64,000 nucleotides of DNA from Lineus longissimus (Eukaryota > Nemertea > Pilidiophora > Heteronemertea > Lineidae): the NCBI RefSeq assembly GCF_910592395.1, contig NC_088316.1:3162001-3226000 (forward strand), given 5' to 3'. The first letter of the stretch is position 1, and each line of letters starts with the position of its first letter. A model generated the notes under the pieces. It had not been told where the DNA came from. It did no database searches and saw only the letters and a list, made by a program, of their open reading frames with translations. The position numbers were made by a program, and so were the translations under genes. Of the stretch, positions 37,003 to 50,500 are shown piece by piece.

Positions 37003-37230
37003 AATGTTACTGTCCAAACACTGTTGAAATTAAATTGAAGGAGTGTTAAAAATTGCACCATAGGACTGAGAACGGGAGACTATGCCATTTGGACCATGGC
37101 ACAGCCTTGCAGAAGGGATGATCGCCTGTGCCGATTAGGCCCTCTGTGTTTTGGTCGCACTTTTAAAAATGTCACTCACAAACCAGTCCGAATCTGAAGG
37201 CCTAAGCCAACTTTGGGCGACACCATAAGC

Positions 37231-37236
37231 CACGTG
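37231..37236. promoter_or_regulatory. E-box CACGTG upstream of photolyase
   Basis: The canonical 6-bp palindrome in context GCCACGTGACC lies about 230 bp upstream of the photolyase ATG. bHLH factors (CLOCK/BMAL, USF, MITF) bind this core. Light- or clock-controlled photolyase expression is known in animals; its use here is inference, since such a 6-mer is expected by chance every few kb. Confidence 0.35.
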
Positions 37237-37925
37237 ACCCTTTGTTCCAGGTGAAATGCATGACTTGTCACACTGTCAGCGCCCAAATGAACTTCTTCGA
37301 AATCGTCCATGGCCCGGGCCAATGAGCCCATGCAGGATCCGAGGATAGGGCCTATTGCTATGTTGGTGTTGATACCACCATTTGTTCTATTGGGCCTAAC
37401 CTACATTATTGTTGTTCAATCGGGCGGCTACAGCCGGGCTACCCGTGACCCCCCCTCACGTACGCTGCATGCTGTTAGGCGGGTTGCTCAACACCGCAAG
37501 TTAGGGCCTTAAAATGGCATGGCAATTACTCCCCGTGTCAGACATCACATGCGTCATCCGGGACTGGGTTCTTAGGGATAGGGTGTGGCCAGTGAGGTAT
37601 ACACTATTATAGCTCTAGCTGTCAAGTGTCAGCCCCCCCCCCCCCCCCGGCCCCATCCAATCCATTGTCATTGAGGCCATTCTGATATTTGGCCACACTA
37701 ATTTCAGACCTGCTGTCCGAGGGCCAGGATTCTTAGAATTAGATTTCATATGACACATCATGACATAAGCAAACCAAAACCGTCTAAATCGGCCAGAAAC
37801 AGTGAGAAACTGCTCATTTCTATACTGAGCACGTGCGTTTGTTTACTGTTGCATAACTAATAATACACAAAAGGTGGCGCTTCCTAATCCAAGTTTTGAT
37901 GACAAAGTACACAATTTATCATGAC

Positions 37926-37938
37926 GTCATCTAGCAAC
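37926..37938 (+). promoter_or_regulatory. X-box-like RFX site next to a CRE
   Basis: GTCATC-T-AGCAAC fits the RFX X-box consensus GTNRCC-(0-3)-RGYAAC with one mismatch and a 1-base spacer. It overlaps the 3' half of a perfect CRE (TGACGTCA, 37922-37929). RFX factors drive ciliary genes, and ARMC3 is a cilium/sperm-flagellum gene, so the site is plausible as an ARMC3 element about 650 bp upstream of its ATG. Inference only. Confidence 0.3.
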
Positions 37939-38584
37939 TTCACAACAACAATCGAAACAAATCATAAACTCGTGGTGTTTTTGCCCTTTCTAACTCTATC
38001 TGAGGTAAAATATTTCAATTTTGTCGGTGAACTATGTTTTCTACATTAGGAAGATGATCATAAACAACGCGCCTGTGTCGTTCCTTAAAAGGATAAGTGA
38101 ATAAATGGCAGTTTTGCAAGTCGTAAAGTGAAAAATTTACATTCGCGTACATCGTATCGTATCATCAGACGTATCAATCATGTACATACTACATGTACGT
38201 CACCTAGGCCTATGGCTATGTATGATAATCGTATAGGGCCGATCGTATGTATACATCTACATGCAAGAGCATTTGCAGGAGTGCAGCAGTTTTGCCACTT
38301 ATGGTTTTGGTTAGGGTTAGCTGGGATTTTGTCAGGGATTCTGCAAGTGACTCAGTGGGCCCTACCTCAAACGTGGTTTAGCCTACCCTAGGCTAGGCTA
38401 GGGGCCTGACTGAAGAATTTCATTTATTTGACCAGCGGCAACAACCTTTCATAAGCATTATTGAGCATGTTGTTAGATGACTTGGGCGTAAATTAAAGCT
38501 ACATTGCTGGTGGATACCATGTACACATTTAGATATCATGAGTTTATTTTTCAGGTTGTCCCCGGTCCACAATAAATTTCCAAC

Positions 38585-41500
38585 ATGGGCAAGAAAATCA
38601 AGAAGGATGACAAGCCACAACTTGATGACGTGGTAAGTAGAACTTCTTTACATTTGCTGTATTTTAATGACAATCAGTGCTGAGTCTAGTCGGTTAGTTG
38701 CTGTTACTCATACACCCAGATTGAATCTGTTTTCTCTTGGGGTGATCAGGATACAACATCATTTCAACTCTCATGCCCCATATCATAAAATGTCAAAGTT
38801 TTGAAACAGATATAAAAAATACCAGACGAACGCTGTCTTCTCCTTAAGTTCTGGCTGTGCTGTATAAGCCAATTTTTTAACGATGAATAAATATAGTTTG
38901 TTTTTCTTTACAGTTTGACACTCTGCTTGTGGAATCCAAACAAGCTGCTACCGTCGTTCTGATGTTGGACAGCCCTGAGGATGACGTCTTGGCAAAGGCT
39001 TGTGAAGCCATTTACAAATTTGTTGACAAATGTGAGTTGGAGAACACATCAGTAAAGAAAACTTACAACAGTGTCGGTATTGATAAGGCAACAAAAAAAT
39101 TACAAAATGATAACATCTTTAGGAAAAGGAGAGAACAGTGATACTATTGACAGGAAATAAAATTGTTTGTCATAACTTGCCTTTCTGAAAAAAACATATT
39201 TGCCCAAAAGTTTGGGTAATAGGTGCTGAGCCGGGGTTTTTACTGTGAAAGTTTTTTTAAAGGTGACCCAGTAGGTAGCTATAAGAATTGTTATTTACTA
39301 TGCTTTACATGACCTGACAAATTTGTCATGATAGGTGACGAGAATAAGAAAATACTTCTGGACCTCGGGGCTGTTGATAAGCTGCTGAAGCTGATTCAGA
39401 ACGAGGACAGGATCATCAGAAGGAATGCCTGCATGGCTTTAGGTGTTATGGCAGCTCACGGTAGGTCGGAATTTTTCACTCGGCAAACAAGAGATCTTTG
39501 TTCCAGCGACCTGTGACCATTATTGCATGAGACACGTGATCATTCAGTGGCAGAGTAGAATTTTGAAAAGGAGGGTACAGCCCCACCCACAGAGCACTGA
39601 ATGGGGGATCCAGGACCTAAGGAGGGTTCGTCGAATCTTTTGCGGAAAAATAGAAATGCAAGGGCCAAATATGCTTTTTCAAGGGGTCTGAGAGCTAAAA
39701 TTAGAAGCAGTTAATGTACCCTTTAGGCCTACTGTTTTATCAAGAATAAGATGTCATAAATTTTATGTGGGCTGTGCAGATTACACCCTTCTGCTTGACA
39801 AGACTGTTGTCAGCATAGTGTTTTGTTCACTGTCTTACTTCCGTGGTTGACTATGATTGCAATTTGTATCCTCTAAATCTTCAGCCGATGTCCGCAAGTT
39901 GCTGAGGAAGCGGGAAGACTGTGTTCCATCAGTGATTCAACTGCTTGCTCCCGAAGGTAAGAAAGTTGGACCTGTTCTGCCAATCCCATGAAGAGGTGCA
40001 GACGTCGAAAAATGTGAACTTATAGTTTGCTCCACGATGTTGAGAAATGTTGCATATAATTGCTCTCATTTTTGCAATTGTTCTCCAAGAATGTAGAAAT
40101 TTTGTGTGATATTACTGATAAATCTTCCCATGTTGTAACCTCTGGCCTTGTTCTGGGGTGGTTGCGGTCGGACTGATTTCTAGAACGGATTAAAACGGTG
40201 CGGCAGGATGTACAATTATTACTTACTACTTTATGATTAAGATGGGTTTTTGATCACTTTTTTTCAGAGGACACAGTAGTCCATGAGTTCAGCGCCCTCT
40301 GCTTGAGTTTCATGTGCAGCGACTTCAGCAGTAAGGTGGCCATCTACGAGCAAGACGGAGTGGAGGCCTTGATTCGGTGCTTGTATTCCCACGACCCTGA
40401 TGTTCAGAAAAATGGAATTGAGTCGTTGGCTCTCCTAATGCAGGTTGGTAGATTTAGCTCTTAGATGGCTTATTGGTCAAGTTTCTTGAGACCATCTCAG
40501 AACAGAACATACCATGGAAAGGAATGGCAAAATTGAAGCCCTTATTTGTTTTTTTTAATTCATGATAGGGGATTAAGTGTACAGTAGAACCTCTATTAAA
40601 GATACTCTTGAGACTAGAAAATGATGTCCCTAATTGAGAGGTGTCCTGATTACAGCAGTAACTTTCAAAAGAAGTTACCAATTTGGAACCAAATGCAGTG
40701 TCCTTAAGAGTGGGTGTCCTTGATGAAGATCGGAGGTCTCTTCTGAGGAAGGTTCCACTGTACTGCAGAGTTTAGAGGGATACCTCTATCTCTGCCTTTG
40801 GGTACAAAATTGAGTATGACTGAGTCAGGTGAGATGTTCGCCTGAATGACTCGAAGTGCCTGTTTAGGGGGCCAAGCAAGACTTTGAGATAACAATATGA
40901 TGTGCTTGGTCTTATCTTAAAGGCAGAAATAAAACAGTTGTCTCTAATAGTTTAACAAGCGCGACTGTGCAGGTGCTAACTGATTTTCTGTCTTCTATAG
41001 GACTACCACAGCCGAAATGCCGTCCGTGAACTGAATGGCCTTCAGCCCATCCTAGACCTTACCAAATCGGAGTATGCCGTCATCCAGGAACTTGCACTTG
41101 TTGCCTTGGCCAGAGCTGCACAAGATGGTAAGCAGTGTCAAATGCGGTCTCAAGCTTTCAGACCGGAGAAAATCAGTCCTCTCGCGTGATCTGGTGACAG
41201 ATAGATTGATTCTTCAACACTTGGCAATAAGCAAAAATCCCACTTCCAAAGTGTATCAATCCCACTTCTATAGTGTATCACAGAGAATGTTTGGGCCAAG
41301 TATCTGTTCTAGACATCTGTATATAGAGTTGGTTCAGTAGCAATCCAGACTGTAATGTTTTTGCTGGTTACCAATTTCAAGTTGGCTAACTTTCCTTGTC
41401 TTTGCTTCCAGTTGAGAATCGTTCCGCCCTGCGTGAACTTGAAGCTCTGACTCTCCTTGTCAACTTTGTTGGTCATCCAGAATGGAATGATCTCCATGTC

Positions 41501-44500
41501 CATGCTCTCGCTGTGCTGTCAAACTGCTTGGAAGATGTGGAAAGTATGCAGGTAAGACTTGTCTGAATTCTAAAAGTTGAAATCTCACCTATTATTTTTA
41601 TTAAACTGTTGATCTTGGGGAACTTGGCCTCCTCAGCCCTGGTAACCAGTTGAGGAGAGAAAAACACCGAAATCTAACCAAGAAGTCTGGGCTTATCAGC
41701 CAGGAAATGGCTACAACATTTCAGTCATAATCGAGGGGTGAAATTTACAACTGGATAGGTACATGAAGTGTATTCAAATAGTTCACAGACACTAACTAAC
41801 TGACGTGCAAAAGTTGAAGTTGTAATCAGTGAGCTTGTCAGCTGAGAAATGGCTACAGCATTTCAGTCACAATCGAGAGGTGAAATTTACAACTGGATAG
41901 ATAGCATATTCAAATAGTTCACAGACACTAACGGATGTGCAAATAAAGTTAAAAGTTGGAGTTGTAACAAGCGTGATTGTAGATTTTACCGACATGTTCA
42001 TTCATTGCATTTTTTTGAGTCACCCTGTCTTGACTTGATGAATTCTTGGCATTCTACTTTCAGTTGATCAAAGAGACAGGTGGTTTGGTGAAGTTGATTG
42101 CCTTCGTGACGGACCAGACTCCACCAGAGGAGGAGTCGACTGGTAAAGGTGGGAAGGGAGGGAAGGAGAAGTCGGGCAGCAGGAAGGGAAAGAAGGGCGA
42201 AAAAGAGGATGGTAAGTATAAGGGACTAGAGTGAAACCTCCCTAAGTGGACACCTCTCTATTATGGACAATCTCTCAATTAAGGACACTGGGTTTGCTCC
42301 CGAATTGGTTGTTTCCATTCGATTTGACCTTTCTAATCAGGACACCTCTATTAAGGACAATCTCTCAATTAAGGACACTTGGTTTGCTCCCGAATTGGTT
42401 GTTTCCATTCGATTTGACCTCTCTAATCAGGACACCTCTCTATAAAGGACAGCACTTGTCAGTCCCAAGGCTGTCCTTAATAGAGGGGTTCTACTGTACA
42501 TTGTTAAAGGCGTATGCCGTTCGTAAAAAATTTGAAAATTTTTATTGAATTTGAAAAGTTACAATTGGGTATTATGCGTACTAAACATAAATTTCAGCAT
42601 TGCCGTTGTGTATATACTATTAAAGATACCAAATTTAACTTCAGATGATAAACACAAGGCTGGTGAGCCGTCACATACCCTCCCAGAGGTCAAGAAACAT
42701 GCTGCAAAAGCTATCGCCCGGGCTGCAAGAAACGGTAAGCTTAGCCCCTACCCTAAGTTTTCTATGAGGGGGGCTATACCGCCCCCAACCCCCATTATTA
42801 AAACACCCCACCTGGCTTCAAAATCTCTTAGCCGTCAGGCCAGCAGTAAAATATTGTGATCAAAATACATGTACCTGAAAGCAGTTTCATATGAATCCTT
42901 GTTTGAAATCATTTTTCTCAAAGTGGCAAAAATGGATCTGTCACTTGGCGATGAAAGTCTTCATAATCTCACGTCAACTCCTAAGACTAATATTTTTTGA
43001 TTATCCAATTGTTTCGCTTTCACTGCTTTTCACAACTGTATCATTGACTTTCAGCCGAGAATCGTAAACTCCTCCACGAAACGGAAACGGAGAAGATGTT
43101 GATTTTGTTGCTGGGGCACGAAGATCACAGCGTCCAGGCCGCCGCTGCCCTGGCACTGGCTGTCATGGCCGAGAATATGTCCAGTAGCGAATCCATTGGA
43201 CAATGGGGTGAGCATACCAAGCGGAACTGCAGGCCTCTCAATTACATGATTCCTACACTGTATAACGGTGTAGGCCGTACAGGATGTCCCCAAATTAGGT
43301 CTTTTTTTTTTTCTTTTTTTTAAAATAATATGAACCCCTGAAGCGTTTTTTGACCCCTAACATAACCAAATCTCATCCAAATGGCCTAATTTTATAGTTT
43401 TACCCTAAAATTATGATTTTTCTGGTGTATGTGGTGATATCAGTCACTAACTTTGATTTATGACGTCGCTGTTCAGGCAAATTGGCGCGTTGAAATGTCC
43501 CCAAATTAAGCTAAAAAGCAAAAAAACATGTCCCCAAAATAGGCTAAAAAAATACAGGGTGTAGGGGTCTCCACGTAATTGAAAGGCCTGAACTGATACC
43601 AACAAAGAACCCTGTTCACATGATCTTAACAAACGCAATTTTCAATCAGTCATCTTGTGAAAATGGACAAATTCGCCAAATTTTAGAGGCACGTTGATTT
43701 CACGGTCTACAGTAAATCGGCGAGACCTCTTATTTTCTATTAATTCTAATCCATCCCATGTTTCCATTTCAGAGGGTTTTGATCCCCTCATCAAACTGCT
43801 GAAGATAGACAACCCTGATTTGCGGGAGGCTGTCACCCTTGCATTGGCCAATCTGACTACATCTAATATGAACAATTGCCAGTAAGTTTTCATTCAACAT
43901 TGACCGTCAGTTTTCGGGAAATAGAAAACACATGTCTCATTTACCAATTTTCAGTATCAAAATGGTGAAAAATGGAGAGATAGAGTGGATGCTTCTCCTG
44001 TGTAAGGATCTGATGCTGTCACTGTTTGAGAAGACTCTGTGCACTGCATTGGGCTTGTTGCAGAGTTGATCTTAGTGGATAGCAGACATCACATCTTGAT
44101 GAGTTGCATCAATGTTGTCAAATCACAGGATGTGACATGTCATCCTGCCAATGGGTGATATGAATAAAGCCTAGCAAATGCTTTTACTCCGGTTTTGTAC
44201 AGAAAGGCCTAGTGTAAATGTACATGGAGATTTAGATAAAAGCATTTGCTAGTCTTTATTCATATCACCCAATGTGTGGTTGTGATGAGGTGCTGCACGT
44301 GGTTACTGGTTTAAGGAATCGATACCAAAATGGTGGTATTGGTTGTCTCAGCTAACATCACGAGAGTGGAACAAGACGAAAATGTAGGCTAAAACCGCAC
44401 CAAGGCAGCAGCCGAGATTTTGGGTAAAATGACAGACAATACCGACAGTGAGGTGTTCATTATCATTCAAAAAACCTTGAACCTTACAATGAAATCTGAT

Positions 44501-47500
44501 GGTGACTGCTTCCATATTTTACACCAAGCCAAGCGCTCCCGTCAAAACAAGGCACAGTTGGAGCGTAGTTAATTGACACTCTGCAAACTGTAGGTCATTG
44601 TAATCTTGGTGTTTTAGAATGCTATTTAGCGCCCTAGTGACATAACGCTATTCTCCTTTCAGGGAAGTTGTGAACAGAAATGGTGTCGACCCCTTGATCA
44701 ATCTGTTGGCTGATAGTCACGAAGCGATCGTTGCCAATGCCGCATGTGTGCTGACAAACCTGGCCCTGGACGAGGTGATGAGGTCTGAGGTACAGAGGCT
44801 GGGAATTATCAACGCTCTGATTGGACCTCTCAAATCTGAGTAAGTTGATAATGGAATTAAGTCTCGAGGGGCTAATGCTAGTAGTGAGAACGGCAGTGTT
44901 CTGACCATCCTCTGGCAAACAGGGCCTACAACACGACTTCTCCTTATGCATGTTTCATTGAGGGAGTATGTATGTATCGAGTGAAATAACCTGATATTGT
45001 CAGGATGTGTTCCGACGGTCTCAGCTCCGTGTAGTATAGTAGTATAAAAGCCATTTAAGAACGCATACTGACTATCAGTTCTATTTGAAATCAGACCAAC
45101 CATTCGGAAAAAAATATTCCTTTTGTCATAAATGCTTGGATGAAAGCCAATATGGACTTGTGGTGTATTAGGTATGGAATTGAAGTGAGTTGGAGTTGTC
45201 TACCGGTACGCTTTCAACGTTTTGAAATATATTTTTTCAATTTCTAGGAGTTGCACGATTCAAAGTAAAGCTGCTCTTGCCACTGCAGCTTTCGTATCGG
45301 ACGCCGATGCCCGAGAGGAGTTCCGATTGGCCAATGGAATCGAACCACTGACCGAGCTTTTGAAATCGAACAATGACGAAGTGCGGAGAAGTGCATCATG
45401 GGCGATCACGGTCGTCTGTGTCGATGAGCCGACCGCCTTGGAGCTCAGTAAACTCGGATGTCTGGAGATCCTTCAAGAGATACAGATGTCGGGGACGAGG
45501 GCGAACAGATTCACCGATGCTGCTATGTGTAAAATGCTCGATTGTAATCTGGCGGCCAAGTATGCCTTATCGGGGTATTTAGGTGAGCTAGTTAATTCCT
45601 GTGATCAGTTTCTGTTCGATTGGAGTGTTTTGTAAGGATTGACAACTTATTAATACTATTAAACATGCTTCCCAACAGTTTATGATACGAATACAGCACA
45701 GGAAAATGTGTCATTTCAGATCAAATACCTCCCATATGGACTGTGCCCACATGGATATTTTGATTTCTCAATAATCTGACTAATATGATTGATATTTCCA
45801 AAGAATAAAAATATTTGTTTGGACACCCTTCAGACTGACATACATGTTTCCTGTCATTGGTAGAGAGGTTTCCTGATCAGAGAGGTCAAATTCAATGGAC
45901 ACCCTTCAGACTGACGTACATGTATCCTGTCCTTGATAAAGAAGTGTCCTGATCAGAGAGGTCAAATTCAATGGACACCGTTCAGACTGACGTACATGTA
46001 TCCTGTCCTTGATAAAGAAGTGTCCTGATCAGAGAGGTCAAATTCAATGGACACCGTTCAGACTGACGTACATGTATCCTGTCCTTGATAAAGAAGTGTC
46101 CTGATCAGAGAGGTCAAATTCAATGGATGCAACCAATTTGGGACCAAAAGTAGTTTCTTTAACCAAGAGGGTGTCCTTAAAAGAGAGGCGTCCGCTAAGG
46201 GAGGTTCCGCTGTATTTCAGGTCCAAACAACATAATTACTGATGGTTTCTTCGATGCCGGCCAGCTTCGACAAGGCAGTAAATTCGTCACCCTAGAAGAC
46301 TACTGCAAGATGACTGTCAACCAGAAACGGCCCATTCTACTCATCAATGCCAAACCACTGTAAGTATCATAATAGATAATCATAATCATAATTTTTTAGG
46401 AAGTGACTACTTGGCAAGCCCGGCTTACCAAACAGCGACTTTTTCTTGTCCTGAATAGAGAGCCGAACTCATTAATATTAAAGTAAAGTCTCCAGCTCGC
46501 CAAACAGGGTAGATTTTTTACCTGTTTGGCAAGCCCGGCTGGCCGAACAGGGTGGCTTTTAGTGCTGTTTGGCAAGCGGCTCTCCAAACAGGACAAAAAA
46601 GATGCCTGTTCGGCTAGCGGCTTGCCAAATAGACCCGGCCAATTTTTTAATTGGCTACGAAAACCAAGCATAAAAATAGCTCTGCTTTTTACTGTCCATA
46701 TCCATAATGTAGGGGCCTGGCAAACCTTGTCCTTGGTCCTGTCTGTGTCTAGAGGCCTGTTTCCAGTGGGATGTTTTCCCTTTTGGGTCTCCACCATGGG
46801 AAAACGGAATTATCCTCAAGATTCTGCAATGACCACTCAAGCTGGTAATTATCAAACTGCTGGGGCCTACTGTTGTCTTTCTTTGATGACCACTGTGGGA
46901 ATACGACCATTTAACTTGGGTCCTGTGGTACAGACCGAGTGTTAATCAGTTTTCATTTTGATTTTGAATCACAATCCATAATCAAATGAATTTTCCTCTG
47001 TTGCATAGTTCCAGAATAGCGTACCCCCTACCCCCATCTAATTATTCCTGATAATTTTGTACATTTTGTTTTCTTGAGCCGTTCCAGCATAATTTCCCCC
47101 CCCTCCAACCGTCCTCATAATTGTGTACATTTTGCTTTCTTGAACTGTTAATTTCCAGTCCGGAACCTATTGATATTGAGGATGAAAGCGGAAGGTATCC
47201 AGTTTCAAGTAATTGGTCATCATAGTCTGCACAAAACACTTTAGGGTTGTCAATTTCTGACAAACAGTCGTCAGTCTTGCTATAGCCAAAATTCACCACC
47301 CTGGGGGGTCTGAATACAATGTACACCGGCCACAAACGGCCATTGCTTTTCAACCTGATCCCAATTCAAGCATTGCTGGGATGTTAATGAGGAACCGGCG
47401 TGATTTATCCGCCACGTGGCGCTGCAATCGATCACACCAAAACTCTCCATTTCCAATGCATTATCATGTTATTTCTGAGCCCGAAAACGATCGCTTATTT

Positions 47501-50500
47501 TCGAACGATTTCGGCGACGTTTGCATCTTCCTGTTTTAAATCTATTGAGCTATCAGTTTCTGAAGATAATTTTGCGGAAAATATGCGCAATGCCAGTTAT
47601 TGGGCACGTTTTCTGTTGTTGAAACCCTGTGCAAAAATGTACGCAATGGTTTCCCGTGATTGACCTCATGCGACGTCAACAGACCAGAAAATGACGTCAT
47701 GGCGTCAGAAGGTACGATTGATTGTGGCGCCGCCACTGGCATTTATCTTAACGCCGGTTCCTCATTTAAAGTACAAGTAGTTTTCCTCCCACATAATTAG
47801 CACAACCCAGCGTAGATTTACATGTACCGGGTAGCTTGTTGACTGGACTGTTTGGGGTTTGAAAGCAAGGTTCGAAATTACAGTTTTCCCCTTGCTGCCA
47901 AATCGACCAGTTTCCTTTGAACCATATCAGACCTCCTTGGCTCAGCCTATTTTTTTACATCTTGACCCTCAAGCCTTGGATCCACTCCCCCGACCCGGAC
48001 TCCCGAGTAACTCTAAAGGCCCGTGTCCACTGGGTGCGTTATTACGTGCGTTATCATGCAGCACACTGCGCATATGTAACGCGTTGCGTAATACGGGCGT
48101 AATACTATGTCCATTGGTCCGCATGCCTTCCTTGATCCCTTTGCACATATTGCCACCCTTTCATATCCTAGGCCTATGGTCAGTTTCTATTCGCTGATCA
48201 CATAACACGGACCAGAACTACGTTGCGTGATCCACTTCATAAAGAAAATTTCTTTATGGGCCGTATTACGTAGCGCAGTGCAGACCGTGTCATGCACAAA
48301 AGGACAGGGTTCTTTGAAAAGCCATTGAACTTTACAATGCGCAGTTTCTATGCGTAATACGCTCCGTGATAACGCAGCGCAAAACGCACAAGTGGACACA
48401 GACCTTAATGGTTCAGAATGATGTTTATATGCACATGTATTTTGAAGAATTCCTCCACGTTTTTAATTGATATCTCTCTCACAGGAATCCTGAGCCCAAA
48501 CCAGAGTATGTATTTGAAGTGACGGTTTTCTGATCTGTCCGCTTTGGCTCGACCTTACCCTTGTCCCTATTCCCAGGCCTAGCAATCGAACTTAGTCTCT
48601 TTTATGCTTCTTTTTAGAGAGTGTCATAGACAATTTGGCCACATGCCTGTTCAACTATTAATTTAGATTTGTTTTCTTGGAAAAATGTGTCAGCAGATTC
48701 TACATCACAGTTGAACCTCCCTAAAGCGGACTATTATGGACACTACCGGTAGTTTTGGACCCAAAGTGGTGGTTTTCATTCAATTTGACCTCTCTAATCT
48801 GGACACCTCTCTATGAAGGACAGCACTTGTCCGTCCCGAGGGTGTCCTTAATAGAGAGGTTCTACTGAGTTATGTTTGCTTTTACAGCTATATTTTTTAG
48901 ATCGAGGTGAAATGCTTTTAGAACATTTGATTTCAAAATAGACAAGAGAGTAGACAAATAGTCCTACTGCTTGAGCCATTCCTGAGGGCGTTGAGTCAAA
49001 GTCCAATATGAATTATCCAGCTTCGGATGAATACATTTTAGCTTAGATTATCTTAAAGGGGGACTATAGGCAGAAGCAGGGGGTCAACTTGGCCACCTTT
49101 GGGTTGCTGATATGCACAGCAAGTGTATTGGGTCATGCTTGAAACAGCACTTAATACATTCTTCGTACAATGGTGAATAGTTTTGACCTCCTGAGAGATG
49201 GGAGAGACCCCTATTGGCGAATTCACTTAACTTTATCTTGCCTACCTAGCTGCTGCCTATAGTGACCCTTCGATAATGTTTAGAAATGACGTGTTCTTCA
49301 TTGGATCAAACAGAATTAACGGGAATAATTCAGCGAACGGCGTCATCACTTTCAGTAAGCCGCCAACTCCTCAACCATCAGATGCAGACGTCGCTGCCTC
49401 ATCATCATCAAAAGGCGCTGTCTCGGGGAAGACATCAAGAACCGGCCGCGACTCAAAATCGTACGTATCCTTGAAAATATCAACGTTGTCACGTTTTCAA
49501 AGTGTGAATATTGTTGTAACTTACAGTTAAAGGGGTACGCCGTTGGTAATACTTGTGGTCCAGTTAAATAGAAATCCACTAATACACAATGCCGTAGTGC
49601 AGTTATTGTGAATACAAATTTGTTTAAACTTGGTATTCATAGTAATTGTATAGCAGTCTACACAACGGCAATGTTGAAATTTATATTTAGTGCGTATTTC
49701 CACAATTGGTCATTTTAAAATTCAAATACAAATTCCTAATTTTTAACGAACGGCGTAGGCCTTTATAAGATTCTCCTGTCATGCCTGTTTTTCCTTTGTT
49801 TGAATTAAACGGAATTCTGGGCCGACTTTTGGGGCAAAAAACATCTGGAATTCAAAACAAATTGTTTACCAATCATCTAAATCACATGAATGGTACTATC
49901 GCTGATGGAAAGTGCTGATGAAGAGCTTTCGGACAATTGGCCATGTTGATATAGGTTTGCAAATGTTGCAGTGGGAAAGTGCTGATGAAGAGCTTTTGGA
50001 CAATTGGCCATGTTAATATAGGTTTGCAAATGTTGCAGTGGGAAAGTGCTGATGAAGAGCTTTCGGACAATTGGCCATGTTAATATAGGTTTGCAAATGT
50101 TGCAGTGGGAAAGTGCTGATGAAGAGCTTTCGGACAATTGGCCATGTTGATATAGGTTTGCAAATGTTGCAGTGGGAAAGAGCTGATGAAGAGCTTTTGG
50201 ACAATTGGCCATGTTAATATAGGTTTGCAAATGTTGCAGTGGAAAAGTGCTGATGAAGAGCTTTCGGACAATTGGCCATGTTAATATAGGTTTGCAAATG
50301 TTGCAGTGGAAAAGTGCTGATGAAGAGCTTTTGGACAATTGGCCATGTTAATATAGGTTTGCAAATGTTGCAGTGGAAAAGTGCTGATGAAGAGCTTTCG
50401 GACAATTGGCCATGTTAATATAGGTTTGCAAATGTTGCAGTGGGAAAGTGCTGATGAAGAGCTTTTGGACAATTGGCCATGTTAATATAGGTTTGCAAAT

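Larger units (their letters stand above)
37003..38584. promoter_or_regulatory. Bidirectional intergenic region between photolyase and ARMC3
   Basis: The two start codons are 1582 bp apart on opposite strands, so this stretch should carry both promoters and 5'UTR exons. A splice acceptor TTATTTTTCAG at 38554 upstream of the ARMC3 ATG shows ARMC3 has a spliced 5'UTR. The region holds an E-box CACGTG at 37231 (about 230 bp upstream of the photolyase start), another at 37830, a full CRE TGACGTCA at 37922-37929 and a poly-C run near 37626. No coding exon recognised. Confidence 0.6.

Noticed and set aside
46526-46945. 139-codon plus-strand frame and 133-codon minus-strand frame
   Set aside because: Both lie largely in the 250-bp dispersed repeat; the same peptide words appear at 7.2 and 22.9 kb because of the repeat.
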